Shown in pieces: positions 53,139 to 62,596 of a DNA stretch of 64,000 nucleotides. Made by a program: the position numbers and the translations under genes. Under the pieces are notes generated by a model, which had not been told where the DNA came from, ran no database searches, and saw nothing but the letters and a program-made list of their open reading frames with translations. Source of the DNA: Flavobacterium sp. MK4S-17 (GTDB lineage Bacteria > Bacteroidota > Bacteroidia > Flavobacteriales > Flavobacteriaceae); NCBI RefSeq assembly GCF_009848495.1, contig NZ_WWEP01000001.1, positions 62,001 through 126,000 of the forward strand, read 5' to 3'. How positions within the stretch are numbered: the stretch's first letter is position 1; each line of letters begins with the position of its first letter.

Positions 53139-53528
53139 ATGAAAAAAACGATCATTTATTTAGGACTTGCACTTGTAGCTTTCAGTAATGCAGCAATTGC
53201 AGAAAACACAGTAACAGACACAAAAAAAATTGAGTTAGTAAGGGAGTATAAAAATACTACCCCGCTTTGTGCTGCAATCCTTAAAGGCGATGTTGACGCC
53301 GTTAAAAAATTCATTCAGTACGGTGTTGATGTAAATCAAAAATCTAACGGTTTAACACCATTAATGCTGGCAGCCCGTTATAACAATGTTGAAATTGTTA
53401 ATCTTTTAATTGAGAACGGTGCCAATGTTAAAGAAGCTGATGAAAAGGGTTTCACTGCTGTTAAATATGCAGAGCTTTCTAATGCTACACAGGCTGCCGA
53501 AGTTTTGAAAAAAGCTATGAATGCCTAA
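53139..53528 (+). CDS. Secreted ankyrin-repeat protein
   Basis: A 129-residue protein with a signal peptide (IIYLGLALVAFSNAAIAEN) and two to three ankyrin repeats (TPLCAAILKGDVDAVKKFIQYGVDVNQKSNGLTPLMLAARYNNVEIVNLLIENGANVKEADEKGFTAVKYAELSNATQAAEVL). It is probably periplasmic and mediates protein binding; partner unknown. It is a monocistronic unit between two terminators. Confidence 0.9.
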   Translation: MKKTIIYLGLALVAFSNAAIAENTVTDTKKIELVREYKNTTPLCAAILKGDVDAVKKFIQYGVDVNQKSNGLTPLMLAARYNNVEIVNLLIENGANVKEADEKGFTAVKYAELSNATQAAEVLKKAMNA

Positions 53529-53547
53529 CCGTTGTTAGCACGATTAT

Positions 53548-53574
53548 AAAAAGCACCTTAATGAGGTGCTTTTT
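53548..53574. terminator. Bidirectional terminator between ankyrin gene and permease
   Basis: AAAAAGCACCT (53,548-53,558) pairs with AGGTGCTTTTT (53,564-53,574) around TAATG. It serves the two convergent genes. Confidence 0.88.
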
Positions 53575-53578
53575 TATT

Positions 53579-54403
53579 TTATGTAACGCTTAACAGTATC
53601 CTGATGCCTACCAATATAAGGCATCCTGCCAAAAACTGGATGATAACATTGCTTTTCAGCCTATGGGAAAAATAAGCCCCAATCTGTGCTCCGGGTACTA
53701 CGCCAAGGGCAAGCATTAAAACCATTTTTACAATAGCAGGATCATTGTAACTGCCATTTACAGCATGCGTAATAACGGTTACTGTTGCCATAACAGCAAG
53801 GATAAAATGTGATGTTGCAGTAGCAATGTGCACCGGGAATTTTAGCCAGTGCGCCATGGCAGGCACATGGATTATACCGCCGCCTATACCCAGCAAAGGG
53901 GAAATATAGCCAACCAAAATACTAACTATATTGCCTTTTACCTGATTATAGCTGTATTCATAGGTTACACCTTTATTATCGGTAACAATATGGTGTGTGT
54001 AACCTTTTTTAATTATCGGCTTTACATCGGGCAGGACATTCCTGTTTTTATAAAAAAGGTAAATAGACAGTAGTATAAGTAAGATACCAAAAATGATATT
54101 GAAAAGCTTTTCAGGTATGTATTGTACGGTAAATACTCCCAATATAGAGCCAGGTATGGTAAAAAGCGCAAAAGTAATACCGGCACGGTAATCTATACGG
54201 CCTGATTTTGCATAGGCAAAAGTACCGGAAACGGCATTGACCGAAACAACTGCCATGGATATTGCGGTTATTAATTCAGGAGTAAGGTCAGGGTAAAATA
54301 TAATAAGCAGCGGCACTAAAATAAAACCGCCCCCTGCACCTATTAAAGTGCCGAAAGCGCCTATAACCAATCCCACCAAAACAAGAACAAAACTATTTTC
54401 CAA
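53579..54403 (-). CDS. TauE/SafE-family (TSUP) membrane permease
   Basis: A 274-residue protein with about eight membrane helices. The paired motifs GAFGTLIGAGGGFILVPLL and GYISPLLGIGGGIIHVPAM are the repeated GxGGG(x)xxVP signature of the TSUP family, which exports sulfite or organosulfonates or takes up small sulfur compounds. The substrate is unknown. The gene is 13 bases after alanine dehydrogenase on the same strand. Confidence 0.92.
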   Translation of the reverse strand: MENSFVLVLVGLVIGAFGTLIGAGGGFILVPLLIIFYPDLTPELITAISMAVVSVNAVSGTFAYAKSGRIDYRAGITFALFTIPGSILGVFTVQYIPEKLFNIIFGILLILLSIYLFYKNRNVLPDVKPIIKKGYTHHIVTDNKGVTYEYSYNQVKGNIVSILVGYISPLLGIGGGIIHVPAMAHWLKFPVHIATATSHFILAVMATVTVITHAVNGSYNDPAIVKMVLMLALGVVPGAQIGAYFSHRLKSNVIIQFLAGCLILVGIRILLSVT

Positions 54404-54416
54404 TTAAAGGTATTCT

Positions 54417-55610
54417 TTAAAATATTAATAAATTAATATCCCTGTAAGACAGGGAAAACCAGTCGGCAATAAGCCTGTTTGTTAAAAGCCCGTGGTAGGC
54501 ATACACGCCATGCTTTAAACCGGTATTACAATGTATTGAGCTTTCCAGCCCGCCATCTTCAGCCATTTGAAGTAAAAAAGGACTGATTATATTACTTATG
54601 GATATTGATGCGGTTTTAGAATAGCGGGAAGGAATGTTAGGCACGCAATAATGCGTTACATTGTTTTTTACAAAAGTGGGCTTTTCATGTGTTGTAATTT
54701 CAGATGTTTCAAAGCAGCCTCCTGTATCTATACATACATCTACCACTACGGCACCTCTTTTCATATGCTCAACCATTGTTTCGGTAACAATAATAGGTGT
54801 CCTGTTTTTACCGCGCATAGCACCTATTGCCACATCGCAGCGCATTAATGCCTTTAGTAAGTTTTTTTCCTGTATGGTTGAAGTAAATATGCGCTGGTTT
54901 AAATTATTCTGCAGCCTACGCAGCTTGGTTATGGAATTATCAAAAACCTTTACATTGGCACCAAGCCCAATAGCTGTTTTAGCTGCAAATTCTGCTACTG
55001 TACCTGCACCAATTATCACTACTTCTGTAGGTGGCACACCAGTAATATTACCCAGTAAAAGCCCTTTACCCAGTTTTTCACTAATCATCAGTTCGGCAGC
55101 TATAAGTACCGAGGCTGTACCCGCAATTTCACTTAACGATTTTACGGCAGGGTAGGAGCCGTCCTCATCCTTAATAAACTCAAAGGCAAGTGCCGTAATT
55201 TTTTTGGCAGCCAGTGCCTCAAAATATTCTTTTTTTTGGGTTTTTAATTGTATGGCAGAAATGAGCAACGTTTTATGGTTCATCATTTCTATTTCGCCTA
55301 AAGTTGGCGGTTCAACTTTTAAAATAACAGGGCAGCTAAAAACCTTTTTGGTATCCTGTGTAATTTCAGCACCTGCATCGCTGTATTCTTTATCACAATA
55401 ACTGGCACTGTCTCCGGCGCCTGCTTCAATCATTACACGATGCCCATGTGCAGTAAGTGAGTTTACAGCATCAGGCGTAAGGCAAATCCTCCGTTCCTGG
55501 TAAGAAGTTTCTTTAGGTATGCCTATAAATAAATCGCTGCGCTCTCTTGCTACTTCAAGTTTTTCTTCCTGCGGGAGCAACTGCTGTTTTGTAAAAGGTG
55601 TAATTGACAT
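54417..55610 (-). CDS. ald: Alanine dehydrogenase
   Basis: A 397-residue protein of the alanine dehydrogenase/PNT family: IGIPKETSYQERRICLTPDAVNSLTAHGHRVMIEAGAG at the N-terminus, and the NAD-binding fold with VVIIGAGTVAEFAAKTAIGLGANVKVFDNS. It converts L-alanine and NAD+ to pyruvate, ammonia and NADH. It is somewhat longer at both ends than the classic enzyme, as is common in Bacteroidota, and a transhydrogenase-alpha-like role cannot be excluded. tsaE and porX lie upstream on the same strand. Confidence 0.88.
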   Translation of the reverse strand: MSITPFTKQQLLPQEEKLEVARERSDLFIGIPKETSYQERRICLTPDAVNSLTAHGHRVMIEAGAGDSASYCDKEYSDAGAEITQDTKKVFSCPVILKVEPPTLGEIEMMNHKTLLISAIQLKTQKKEYFEALAAKKITALAFEFIKDEDGSYPAVKSLSEIAGTASVLIAAELMISEKLGKGLLLGNITGVPPTEVVIIGAGTVAEFAAKTAIGLGANVKVFDNSITKLRRLQNNLNQRIFTSTIQEKNLLKALMRCDVAIGAMRGKNRTPIIVTETMVEHMKRGAVVVDVCIDTGGCFETSEITTHEKPTFVKNNVTHYCVPNIPSRYSKTASISISNIISPFLLQMAEDGGLESSIHCNTGLKHGVYAYHGLLTNRLIADWFSLSYRDINLLIF

Positions 55611-55664
55611 GGCTGGTTATGATAAATTGCTTCTAAATTACAAAAAATGAACAGATGTTAATAA

Positions 55665-56072
55665 CTATTTTACTATAACTTGCCTTTTATCATCCTGTAG
55701 CTGCCTAATGGTAATAGCGGTATGGTCAAGCGGAATAAGGTTTGGGGTTTTTTCCGGCCATTCAATAAGGCACAGGTTGCTGGAATAAAAATATTCGTCG
55801 ATACCCATATCATATGCTTCTTCCTCACTGTTAAGCCTGTAAAGGTCAAAATGGTAAATAACCTGTCCTTCTTCAGTTGCATATTCATTAACCAATGAAA
55901 AGGTAGGGCTGGAAGCCATATCCTTAACTCCCAGTTTTTTAGCAATAGCTTTTATCAGGGTTGTTTTTCCCGCTCCCATTTTGCCATGAAAAAGCACTAT
56001 ATTTTTTAAACCGCCATTTAAAATTTGTTGGGCAGTTTTATCTATTTCCTCCAGGGAAAAAGTTATTTCCAT
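55665..56072 (-). CDS. tsaE: tRNA N6-threonylcarbamoyladenosine synthesis ATPase TsaE
   Basis: A 135-residue P-loop protein: FHGKMGAGKTTLIKAIAKKLG (Walker A), SSPTFSLVNEY (the family's switch) and IYHFDLYRLNSEEEAYDMGIDEYF (Walker B). The LIEWPEK motif is diagnostic. It energises TsaB/TsaD turnover in t6A37 tRNA modification. It lies 11 bases after porX, so they are co-transcribed. Confidence 0.96.
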   Translation of the reverse strand: MEITFSLEEIDKTAQQILNGGLKNIVLFHGKMGAGKTTLIKAIAKKLGVKDMASSPTFSLVNEYATEEGQVIYHFDLYRLNSEEEAYDMGIDEYFYSSNLCLIEWPEKTPNLIPLDHTAITIRQLQDDKRQVIVK

Positions 56073-56083
56073 ATAACCGAAAG

Positions 56084-57637
56084 CTATTTTGGGTTAAAAA
56101 CTAAAAACGGTATAATCATTTCTTCCAGCGAAATACCACCATGCTGATAAGTATTCCTGTAATAACTTACATAATGATTAAAGTTATTTACATAAGCCAG
56201 GAACAAATCATTTTTGGCAAAAATAAAAGAACTGCTCATATTTATAGTAGGGAGCTGTACTTTTTTAGGGTCTTTTACATGATATACATCCTTTTCCTCA
56301 AAAGTAAGGCTGCGCCCTGTTTTATATCTTAAATTAAGGCTGGTGTTCCTGTCGCCAATAACTTTACTTGGGTTTTTTACATTTATAGTACCGTGGTCGG
56401 TGGTAAGAATTAATTTAAAGCCCATAACCTGTGCCTGTTGGATAATTTCCAGTAAAGGAGAATTCCTGAACCAGCTTAAAGTTAAGGAACGGTAAGCCTT
56501 ATCATTGCTGGCAAGTTCTTTCACCACTTCCATTTCGGTTTTAGCATGCGAAAGCATATCCACAAAATTATATACCACAGTAGTAAGGTCGTTATTTTTA
56601 AGCCCTTTAAAGCTATCAACAAGTTTTTTACCGTCTTTATAGTTGGTTATTTTGTAGTATTCCTGTTTCAGGTTGCTAAGCCCAAGGCGGCGTAGCTGTT
56701 CTGTTAAAAATTCACACTCATATAAATTTTTGCCTCCTTCATCCACATCGTTTTTCCAGTACTGCGGATATTTTTTTTCCATTTCAAGCGGAGTAAGCCC
56801 TGAAAATATGGCATTGCGTGCATATTGTGTAGCCGTAGGCAATATGGAATAATAAGCCGTTTCCTTTTCCAGTTTGTAATGGTTGGAAATAACACCTTCA
56901 AAAGCCTTCCACTGGTCATACCGCAAATTATCTATAACAACAAATAATATAGGTTGTTTCTTCTGGATTTCAGGCACAACAAGTTCGCGAAAAAGATTGT
57001 GCGACAATACGGGTTTATCAGCTTTCTGCTCAAACCAGTCTTCATAATTCTTTTCAATGAATTTGCCAAACTGTGAATTTGCTTCCAGTTTTTGCGATTC
57101 CAGTATTTCCACCATACTCTGGCTTTCTATGGTTTCAAGCTCAAGCTCCCAAAACAGTAACCTTTTATAAAGGTCTATCCAGTCTTCCCAACTGTTTACC
57201 ATAGCCATATCCATGGATATTTTACGAAATTCCTTTTGGTAGTCGAGGGTTGTTTTTTCGGATACCAGCCTGGAGTTATCAAGATTCTTTTTAAGGGAAA
57301 GCAATATCTGGTTTGGGTTTACAGGCTTAATAAGGTAGTCGGCTATTTTAGAGCCTATGGCTTCTTCCATTATGTATTCTTCCTCGCTTTTTGTAATCAT
57401 TATTACCGGTACAGAGGATTTTTTTTCTTTTATTTCAGAAAGGGTTTCCAGCCCGCTTAATCCCGGCATGTTTTCATCGAGAAAAACAATGTCAAAATTT
57501 TCATTCTCAAAAAGGTCTATAGCGTCCTGCCCGTTATTGGCAGTGGTAACCTTATAATTCTTTTTTTCAAGAAAAAGTATGTGGGGTTTCAGCATATCAA
57601 TCTCATCGTCAACCCAAAGTATCTTTATCTCATTCAT
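56084..57637 (-). CDS. porX: PorX-type response regulator with PglZ domain
   Basis: A 517-residue protein. The N-terminal receiver domain has phospho-acceptor Asp54 (FDIVFLDENMPGLSGLETL), acidic pair D10-D11 and the T/K residues (MITKSEEE; LIKPVNPNQ). The C-terminal ~350 residues are an alkaline-phosphatase-fold PglZ domain (ILFVVIDNLRYDQWKAFEGVI; YNFVDMLSHAKTEMEV; LILTTDHGTINVKNPSKV). In Bacteroidota PorX works with the sensor PorY in control of the type IX secretion system, and its PglZ domain is reported as a phosphodiesterase acting on oligonucleotides. The upstream gap contains a terminator-like hairpin that may affect expression. Confidence 0.93.
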   Translation of the reverse strand: MNEIKILWVDDEIDMLKPHILFLEKKNYKVTTANNGQDAIDLFENENFDIVFLDENMPGLSGLETLSEIKEKKSSVPVIMITKSEEEYIMEEAIGSKIADYLIKPVNPNQILLSLKKNLDNSRLVSEKTTLDYQKEFRKISMDMAMVNSWEDWIDLYKRLLFWELELETIESQSMVEILESQKLEANSQFGKFIEKNYEDWFEQKADKPVLSHNLFRELVVPEIQKKQPILFVVIDNLRYDQWKAFEGVISNHYKLEKETAYYSILPTATQYARNAIFSGLTPLEMEKKYPQYWKNDVDEGGKNLYECEFLTEQLRRLGLSNLKQEYYKITNYKDGKKLVDSFKGLKNNDLTTVVYNFVDMLSHAKTEMEVVKELASNDKAYRSLTLSWFRNSPLLEIIQQAQVMGFKLILTTDHGTINVKNPSKVIGDRNTSLNLRYKTGRSLTFEEKDVYHVKDPKKVQLPTINMSSSFIFAKNDLFLAYVNNFNHYVSYYRNTYQHGGISLEEMIIPFLVFNPK

Positions 57638-57734
57638 ATTTTATGAGTAATTTTTTATTAAAAAAAGCACTGCAATTTAAGGTATATTAAGGATTTTAAT
57701 CCTAATTTTTTTATAAAAACTCTAATGGCATAAA

Positions 57735-57768
57735 TAAAAAAGGCCCGCAAAATTTATTTTTGCAGGCC
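57735..57768 (-). terminator. Minus-strand terminator or attenuator upstream of porX
   Basis: GGCCCGCAAAA (57,742-57,752) pairs with TTTTGCAGGCC (57,758-57,768) with one mismatch around a 5-base loop; on the minus strand it is followed by TTTTTT. It lies about 100 bases upstream of the porX start with no gene before it on that strand, so it ends either a small RNA or a porX leader transcript. Confidence 0.65.
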
Positions 57769-58052
57769 CTCCTTCAATAACCTAAGTAACAAAAAATAAC
57801 GTTATTAATGTCCTACGGTGTGTTGAAGTTTCTTTGGTTGTTGATGTGTTGCCTAATTTACAGCTTTAGCAGCATGTATATTTTAAAAAATCATAATATC
57901 CGGGTATAAAATTACTTATATGTTTGTAGCCGTAAAAGCGATTAAAGCATATTAACCTAGGTTTAACTAATATTAATAAAACCGCGTTAATACAGTTGTT
58001 ATTCGTGTTAAAAAAGCTGTTTTGTAAACCTGCCTGCCACTTTGTTTATTGC

Positions 58053-58060
58053 TATATTTG
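58053..58060 (+). promoter_or_regulatory. -7 box for the HD hydrolase gene
   Basis: TATATTTG matches TAnnTTTG, 15 bases before the GTG start at 58,076, implying a very short leader. No well-spaced -33 box seen. Confidence 0.45.
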
Positions 58061-58075
58061 TTTAAAATTTAATTT

Positions 58076-59320
58076 GTGAGCCAGATAAACAAGCTGAAAA
58101 TACTAAATGACCCCGTTTACGGGTTTATATCAATTACCAATCCGCTATTATACGACCTTATACAGCATCCGTACTTCCAGAGGTTAAGGCGCATTTCCCA
58201 AATGGGAATGTCTTACCTGGTATATCCAGGTGCACACCATACGCGTTTTCATCATGCACTGGGCTGTATGCATTTAATGCAGCGTACTATACAGATATTA
58301 AAATTTAAAGGAGTCCAGATATCGGAAGAAGAAGAGAATGCTTTATGCATTGCCATACTACTGCACGATATAGGCCACGGGCCTTTTTCACACGCTATGG
58401 AGCACAGTATTGTGGAAGATGTAAACCATGAGTGTATTTCACTTTTATTTATGGACAGGCTAAACCAGGAAATGAATGGAAAGCTTACACTTGCCATAAA
58501 AATATTTAAAGGAGAATACCACCGGAAGTTTATGCTGCAGCTTATATCCAGCCAACTGGATATGGACAGGATGGATTACCTTAAAAGAGACAGCTTTTAT
58601 TCAGGCGTTGCCGAAGGAAATATAAATTCTGAAAGGCTTATACAGATGCTGAATGTTGAGGATGATGTACTTGTAATTGAAGAAAAAGGAATTTACTCCG
58701 TAGAGAAATTCCTGGTAGCGCGCAGGCTTATGTACTGGCAGGCCTACCTGCACAAAACAAGTGTTGCTGCCGAACTGATATTAACTAAAATATTAAAACG
58801 GGCGAAGGAACTTACTCATTTGGGCAAGGAGCTGAATTGCAGCAGGCCTTTGCAGTATTTCCTTAAGAATAAAATCAGTTTTGAAGATTTTAATGACGAG
58901 GTGCTTAAAACTTTTTCGCAGCTTGATGATTTTGACATTGTATCAGCTTTAAAGGAATGGCAGTTTAATGATGATTTTGTTCTAAGAGAACTGTGCAGGA
59001 TGATTATTAACCGCGACCTTTTAAAAATAAGGCTGCGCTCCGCAAAAGTAGATAAGGAAGAGGTGGAAAGGCTTAAAGCTGTAGTAATGGAATATTACAG
59101 TATTACTGAAAAAGAGGCATCCTACTTTGTTTTTAAAGGTAAAATAAAAAACCAGGCTTATAACAAAGCCGGGGAACCGATACGCATTTTAAAAAAGGAC
59201 AAAACGATGGAAGATGTTATAGAAGCTTCAGACCAGTTGAATCTTAAAGCATTATCAAAACCTGTAACCAAGTATTATATGTGTTTTCCAAAAGTAATTT
59301 TGGAAAAAGCAGGTATTTGA
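58076..59320 (+). CDS. HD-domain phosphohydrolase (dGTPase/SAMHD1-like)
   Basis: A 414-residue protein starting at GTG; the next in-frame ATG is 43 codons in, past the conserved LNDPVYGFISITNPLLYDLIQHPYFQRLRRISQMG. HD metal ligands are in HHTRFHHALGCMHLM and ILLHDIGHGPFSHAME, and a later Asp in SSQLDMDRMDYLKRD is the fourth ligand. The family hydrolyses (d)NTPs or nucleotides; some members affect phage resistance, but here it is a housekeeping neighbour of lpxD. It is 23 bases upstream of lpxD. Confidence 0.9.
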   Translation: MSQINKLKILNDPVYGFISITNPLLYDLIQHPYFQRLRRISQMGMSYLVYPGAHHTRFHHALGCMHLMQRTIQILKFKGVQISEEEENALCIAILLHDIGHGPFSHAMEHSIVEDVNHECISLLFMDRLNQEMNGKLTLAIKIFKGEYHRKFMLQLISSQLDMDRMDYLKRDSFYSGVAEGNINSERLIQMLNVEDDVLVIEEKGIYSVEKFLVARRLMYWQAYLHKTSVAAELILTKILKRAKELTHLGKELNCSRPLQYFLKNKISFEDFNDEVLKTFSQLDDFDIVSALKEWQFNDDFVLRELCRMIINRDLLKIRLRSAKVDKEEVERLKAVVMEYYSITEKEASYFVFKGKIKNQAYNKAGEPIRILKKDKTMEDVIEASDQLNLKALSKPVTKYYMCFPKVILEKAGI

Positions 59321-59343
59321 TATAATTTTATATTTTTGTCGGG

Positions 59344-60366
59344 ATGAAATTTACAGCAGAACAGATAGCAGGCATATTGGAGGGAGAAGTTGTGGGCAAC
59401 CCCAACGCAGAAGTCTATAAGCTTGCCAAAATAGAGGAGGGCACAGATGGCTCCCTTACCTTTTTGGCAAACCCTAAGTACCTGCAATATATATATTCTA
59501 CAAAAGCAAGTGTTACAATAGTTAACAAAAGCTTTGAGCCTGAGGCAGAAATAAACACTACACTTATAAAGGTTGACGATGCCTATAAATCATTTTCAAA
59601 ACTACTGGAATATTATAACCAGGTTAAGTTAATGAAATCAGGTATTGAGCAGCCTTCTTTTATTTCGGAAGGTGTTGAATATGGTGAAAACCTGTATTTG
59701 GGCAGTTTTTGCTATATCGGGAAAAATGTAAAAATTGGCGATAATGTAAAAATTTATCCCAACAGCTTTGTAGGGGATAATGTAACCATAGGCAACAATA
59801 CTATACTTTTTGCGGGTGTCCGTATATATTCTGAAACAGAAATAGGAAAAAACTGTACTATACATTCAGGCTCCATTATAGGTTCAGACGGTTTTGGATT
59901 TGCACCTAACGAAGAGGGTATTTACAGTAAGGTACCGCAGATTGGGAATGTAATTATTGAAGATAATGTAGATGTGGGCGCCTGCACTACTATAGACAGG
60001 GCAACACTGGGTTCAACGGTAATTAAAAAGGGCGTAAAACTTGATAACCAGATACAGATAGCCCACAATGTAGTTATAGGGGAAAATACGGTTATAGCTT
60101 CACAAACAGGCGTTGCCGGTTCAACCAAAATAGGCAAAAACTGCATTATTGGGGGGCAGGTAGGCATAGTAGGGCATATTACTATTGGCAATAATGTACG
60201 CATACAGGCACAATCGGGTGTAGCAAGAAATGTGGCAGATGGCGAGGCTGTACAGGGATCTCCTGCCTTAGCGTATGCCGATTTTAATAAATCGTATGTT
60301 TATTTTAAAAACTTCCCAAAAATTGTTGCCGACATAGAAGAGCTTAAACATCAAAATAAACAATAA
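59344..60366 (+). CDS. lpxD: UDP-3-O-(3-hydroxyacyl)glucosamine N-acyltransferase
   Basis: A 340-residue protein: an N-terminal uridine-binding domain ([42 protein letters not shown]) followed by left-handed beta-helix hexapeptide repeats and the catalytic His in [14 protein letters not shown]. It adds the second acyl chain in lipid A synthesis. It heads the lpxD - lpxC/fabZ - lpxA cluster, with gaps of 10 and 11 bases. Confidence 0.96.
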   Translation: MKFTAEQIAGILEGEVVGNPNAEVYKLAKIEEGTDGSLTFLANPKYLQYIYSTKASVTIVNKSFEPEAEINTTLIKVDDAYKSFSKLLEYYNQVKLMKSGIEQPSFISEGVEYGENLYLGSFCYIGKNVKIGDNVKIYPNSFVGDNVTIGNNTILFAGVRIYSETEIGKNCTIHSGSIIGSDGFGFAPNEEGIYSKVPQIGNVIIEDNVDVGACTTIDRATLGSTVIKKGVKLDNQIQIAHNVVIGENTVIASQTGVAGSTKIGKNCIIGGQVGIVGHITIGNNVRIQAQSGVARNVADGEAVQGSPALAYADFNKSYVYFKNFPKIVADIEELKHQNKQ

Positions 60367-60376
60367 ATAAGTAAAG

Positions 60377-61765
60377 ATGGTTAAACAAACCACCATTAAA
60401 AGCGAAATTTCATTAAAAGGTGTAGGGCTTCATACAGGTAAGGATGTTACCATGACGTTTAAGCCCGCCCCAATAAATAACGGATTTACTTTTGTAAGGG
60501 TAGACCTTGAAGGCCAGCCGGTAGTTGAGGCCGATGCCAATTATGTAGTTAACACACAGAGAGGTACAAACCTTGAGAAGAAAGGGGTTAAGATACAAAC
60601 TTCTGAACACGTGCTGGCAGCACTTGTAGGCTGCGATGTTGATAATGTAATTATAGAGCTTGATGCATCTGAACCGCCTATTATGGATGGCTCTTCAAAA
60701 TTCTTTGTAGAGGCTATAGAAAAAGTGGGGCTGGTTGAACAGGATGCAGAACGCAATGTATATGTGGTTAAAGAGGTAATTTCTTATACCGATGAGGCTA
60801 CAGGCAGTGAAATAATTGTAATGCCTGCGGATGATTACCAAGTAACTGCAATGGTTGATTTTGGTACCAAGGTATTGGGTACACAAAATGCAACACTTAA
60901 AAATATAAAAGATTTTAAGACTGAAATAGCAGATTCAAGGACTTTCAGCTTTTTGCATGAACTGGAAACCCTTTTGAATAATGGGCTTATTAAAGGTGGC
61001 GACCTTAATAATGCCATAGTATATGTTGATAAGGAAATATCCCCGGAAACTATGGAAAGCCTTAAGGTTGCTTTTGGCAAGGAAAGTATAGCCATTAAGC
61101 CAAACGGTATATTAGATAATCTTACACTGCACTATCCTAATGAGGCAGCCCGCCATAAACTGCTTGATGTTATTGGTGACCTTGCTTTGATAGGTACAAG
61201 GATAAAAGGTAAGGTAATCGCCAATAAACCCGGTCATTTTGTAAATACGCAATTTGCTAAAAAACTATCTAAAATTATAAAGATAGAGCAGCGCAACCAG
61301 GTTCCGGTATATGACCTTAACCAGGAGCCGCTTATGGATGTAAACAAAATCATGAGCATGCTGCCACACCGCCCGCCTTTTCTTTTGGTGGATAAAATAC
61401 TGGAAATGTCGGACAGCCATGTGGTAGGATTGAAAAATGTTACCATGAACGAAAGCTTTTTTGTAGGCCATTTTCCCGGCGCTCCGGTAATGCCGGGGGT
61501 ACTTATAGTTGAGGCTATGGCGCAAACAGGAGGGATACTTATTTTAAGTTCCGTTCCCGATCCTGAAAACTACCTTACTTACTTTATGAAAATTGACAAC
61601 GTTAAGTTTAAACAAAAAGTATTGCCGGGCGATACACTGGTGTTTAAATGCGACCTTATCTCTCCTATCAGGAGGGGTATATGCCACATGCAGGCTAATG
61701 CCTATGCTAATGGCAGACTGGTTGCAGAGGCCGAACTAATGGCACAGATTGTCAAAAACAACTAA
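60377..61765 (+). CDS. lpxC-fabZ: Bifunctional LpxC deacetylase / FabZ dehydratase
   Basis: A 462-residue natural fusion. The N-terminal ~300 residues are LpxC, with zinc ligands in TSEHVLAAL and HKLLDVIGD; it commits UDP-acyl-GlcNAc to lipid A. The C-terminal ~150 residues are FabZ: LPHRPPFLLVDKI and HFPGAPVMPGVLIVEAMAQTGG, with catalytic His and Glu; it dehydrates 3-hydroxyacyl-ACP in fatty acid synthesis. The two enzymes compete for the same 3-hydroxyacyl pool, and the fusion is known in Bacteroidota. Confidence 0.97.
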   Translation: MVKQTTIKSEISLKGVGLHTGKDVTMTFKPAPINNGFTFVRVDLEGQPVVEADANYVVNTQRGTNLEKKGVKIQTSEHVLAALVGCDVDNVIIELDASEPPIMDGSSKFFVEAIEKVGLVEQDAERNVYVVKEVISYTDEATGSEIIVMPADDYQVTAMVDFGTKVLGTQNATLKNIKDFKTEIADSRTFSFLHELETLLNNGLIKGGDLNNAIVYVDKEISPETMESLKVAFGKESIAIKPNGILDNLTLHYPNEAARHKLLDVIGDLALIGTRIKGKVIANKPGHFVNTQFAKKLSKIIKIEQRNQVPVYDLNQEPLMDVNKIMSMLPHRPPFLLVDKILEMSDSHVVGLKNVTMNESFFVGHFPGAPVMPGVLIVEAMAQTGGILILSSVPDPENYLTYFMKIDNVKFKQKVLPGDTLVFKCDLISPIRRGICHMQANAYANGRLVAEAELMAQIVKNN

Positions 61766-61776
61766 AAGAACATTTT

Positions 61777-62562
61777 ATGAATCAACCTTTAGCATATGTA
61801 CATCCCGGAGCAAAAATTGCCAAAAATGTGGTAATTGAGCCTTTTACTACTATTCACAATAATGTGGAAATAGGAGAAGGTACCTGGATTGGCTCAAATG
61901 TTACTATTATGGAAGGTGCCAGGATTGGCAAAAACTGTAATATTTTTCCCGGTGCTGTAATCTCCGCAGTACCACAGGATTTAAAATTTGGAGGTGAAGA
62001 TTCACTTGCAATAATAGGGGATAACTCCACTATACGTGAGTGTGTTACCATTAACAGGGGTACCATTGCATCAGGCCAAACCAAACTCGGTAAAAACTGC
62101 CTTGTTATGGCTACCGCCCATATAGCCCATGACTGCCATATTGGTGATAATGCGATTATTGTAAACGGTGTTGCCCTTGCAGGGCATGTTACTGTTGGTA
62201 ATTATGCTATTATAGGCGGGCTTGCGGCAGTACACCAGTTTATAAGTATTGGCGACCATGCTATGATATCCGGCGGGTCGTTGGTGCGTAAAGATGTGCC
62301 GCCTTTTACAAAAGCGGCCAAAGAACCTTTATCTTATGTGGGTATTAACTCTATAGGTTTAAGGAGGAGGGGCTTTACTACTGAAAAAATCAGGGAGATA
62401 CAGGACATTTACCGAATACTGTACCAAAAAAATTATAACACCACACAGGCTTTAAGTATAATTGAAGCTGAAATGGAGGCTACCCCGGAGCGTGATGAAA
62501 TAATACTGTTTATAAGGAATTCATCAAGGGGTGTAATGAAAGGCTACACCGGCATATATTAA
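61777..62562 (+). CDS. lpxA: UDP-N-acetylglucosamine O-acyltransferase
   Basis: A 261-residue left-handed beta-helix acyltransferase with repeated hexapeptides (IHNNVEIGEGTWIGSNVTIMEGARIGKNC), catalytic His in MATAHIAHDCHIGDN, and the C-terminal helical domain (GLRRRGFTTEKIREIQDIYRILYQ). It catalyses the first step of lipid A synthesis. It ends 34 bases before efp. Confidence 0.97.
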   Translation: MNQPLAYVHPGAKIAKNVVIEPFTTIHNNVEIGEGTWIGSNVTIMEGARIGKNCNIFPGAVISAVPQDLKFGGEDSLAIIGDNSTIRECVTINRGTIASGQTKLGKNCLVMATAHIAHDCHIGDNAIIVNGVALAGHVTVGNYAIIGGLAAVHQFISIGDHAMISGGSLVRKDVPPFTKAAKEPLSYVGINSIGLRRRGFTTEKIREIQDIYRILYQKNYNTTQALSIIEAEMEATPERDEIILFIRNSSRGVMKGYTGIY

Positions 62563-62596
62563 TAAATTAAAGGCAACAAATAAACAAATTCAAATA

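Larger units (their letters stand above)
57638..58075. other. 438-base intergenic region between porX and the HD gene
   Basis: No protein gene is credible here. It holds a terminator-like hairpin at 57,742-57,768, a small ATAACGTTAT palindrome near 57,798, and a -7 box (58,053-58,060) for the HD gene. The 57,770-57,900 stretch is less AT-rich than its surroundings and could encode a small RNA or a porX leader. Confidence 0.5.

Noticed and set aside
57638-58075. tRNA or protein gene in the gap upstream of porX
   Set aside because: No cloverleaf, CCA end or credible open frame is visible; the hairpin is a terminator with a T-run on the minus strand.
60377-61765. lpxC/fabZ fusion as an assembly error
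   Set aside because: Both domains are complete and in frame, and this fusion is well established in Bacteroidota, so it is not anomalous.
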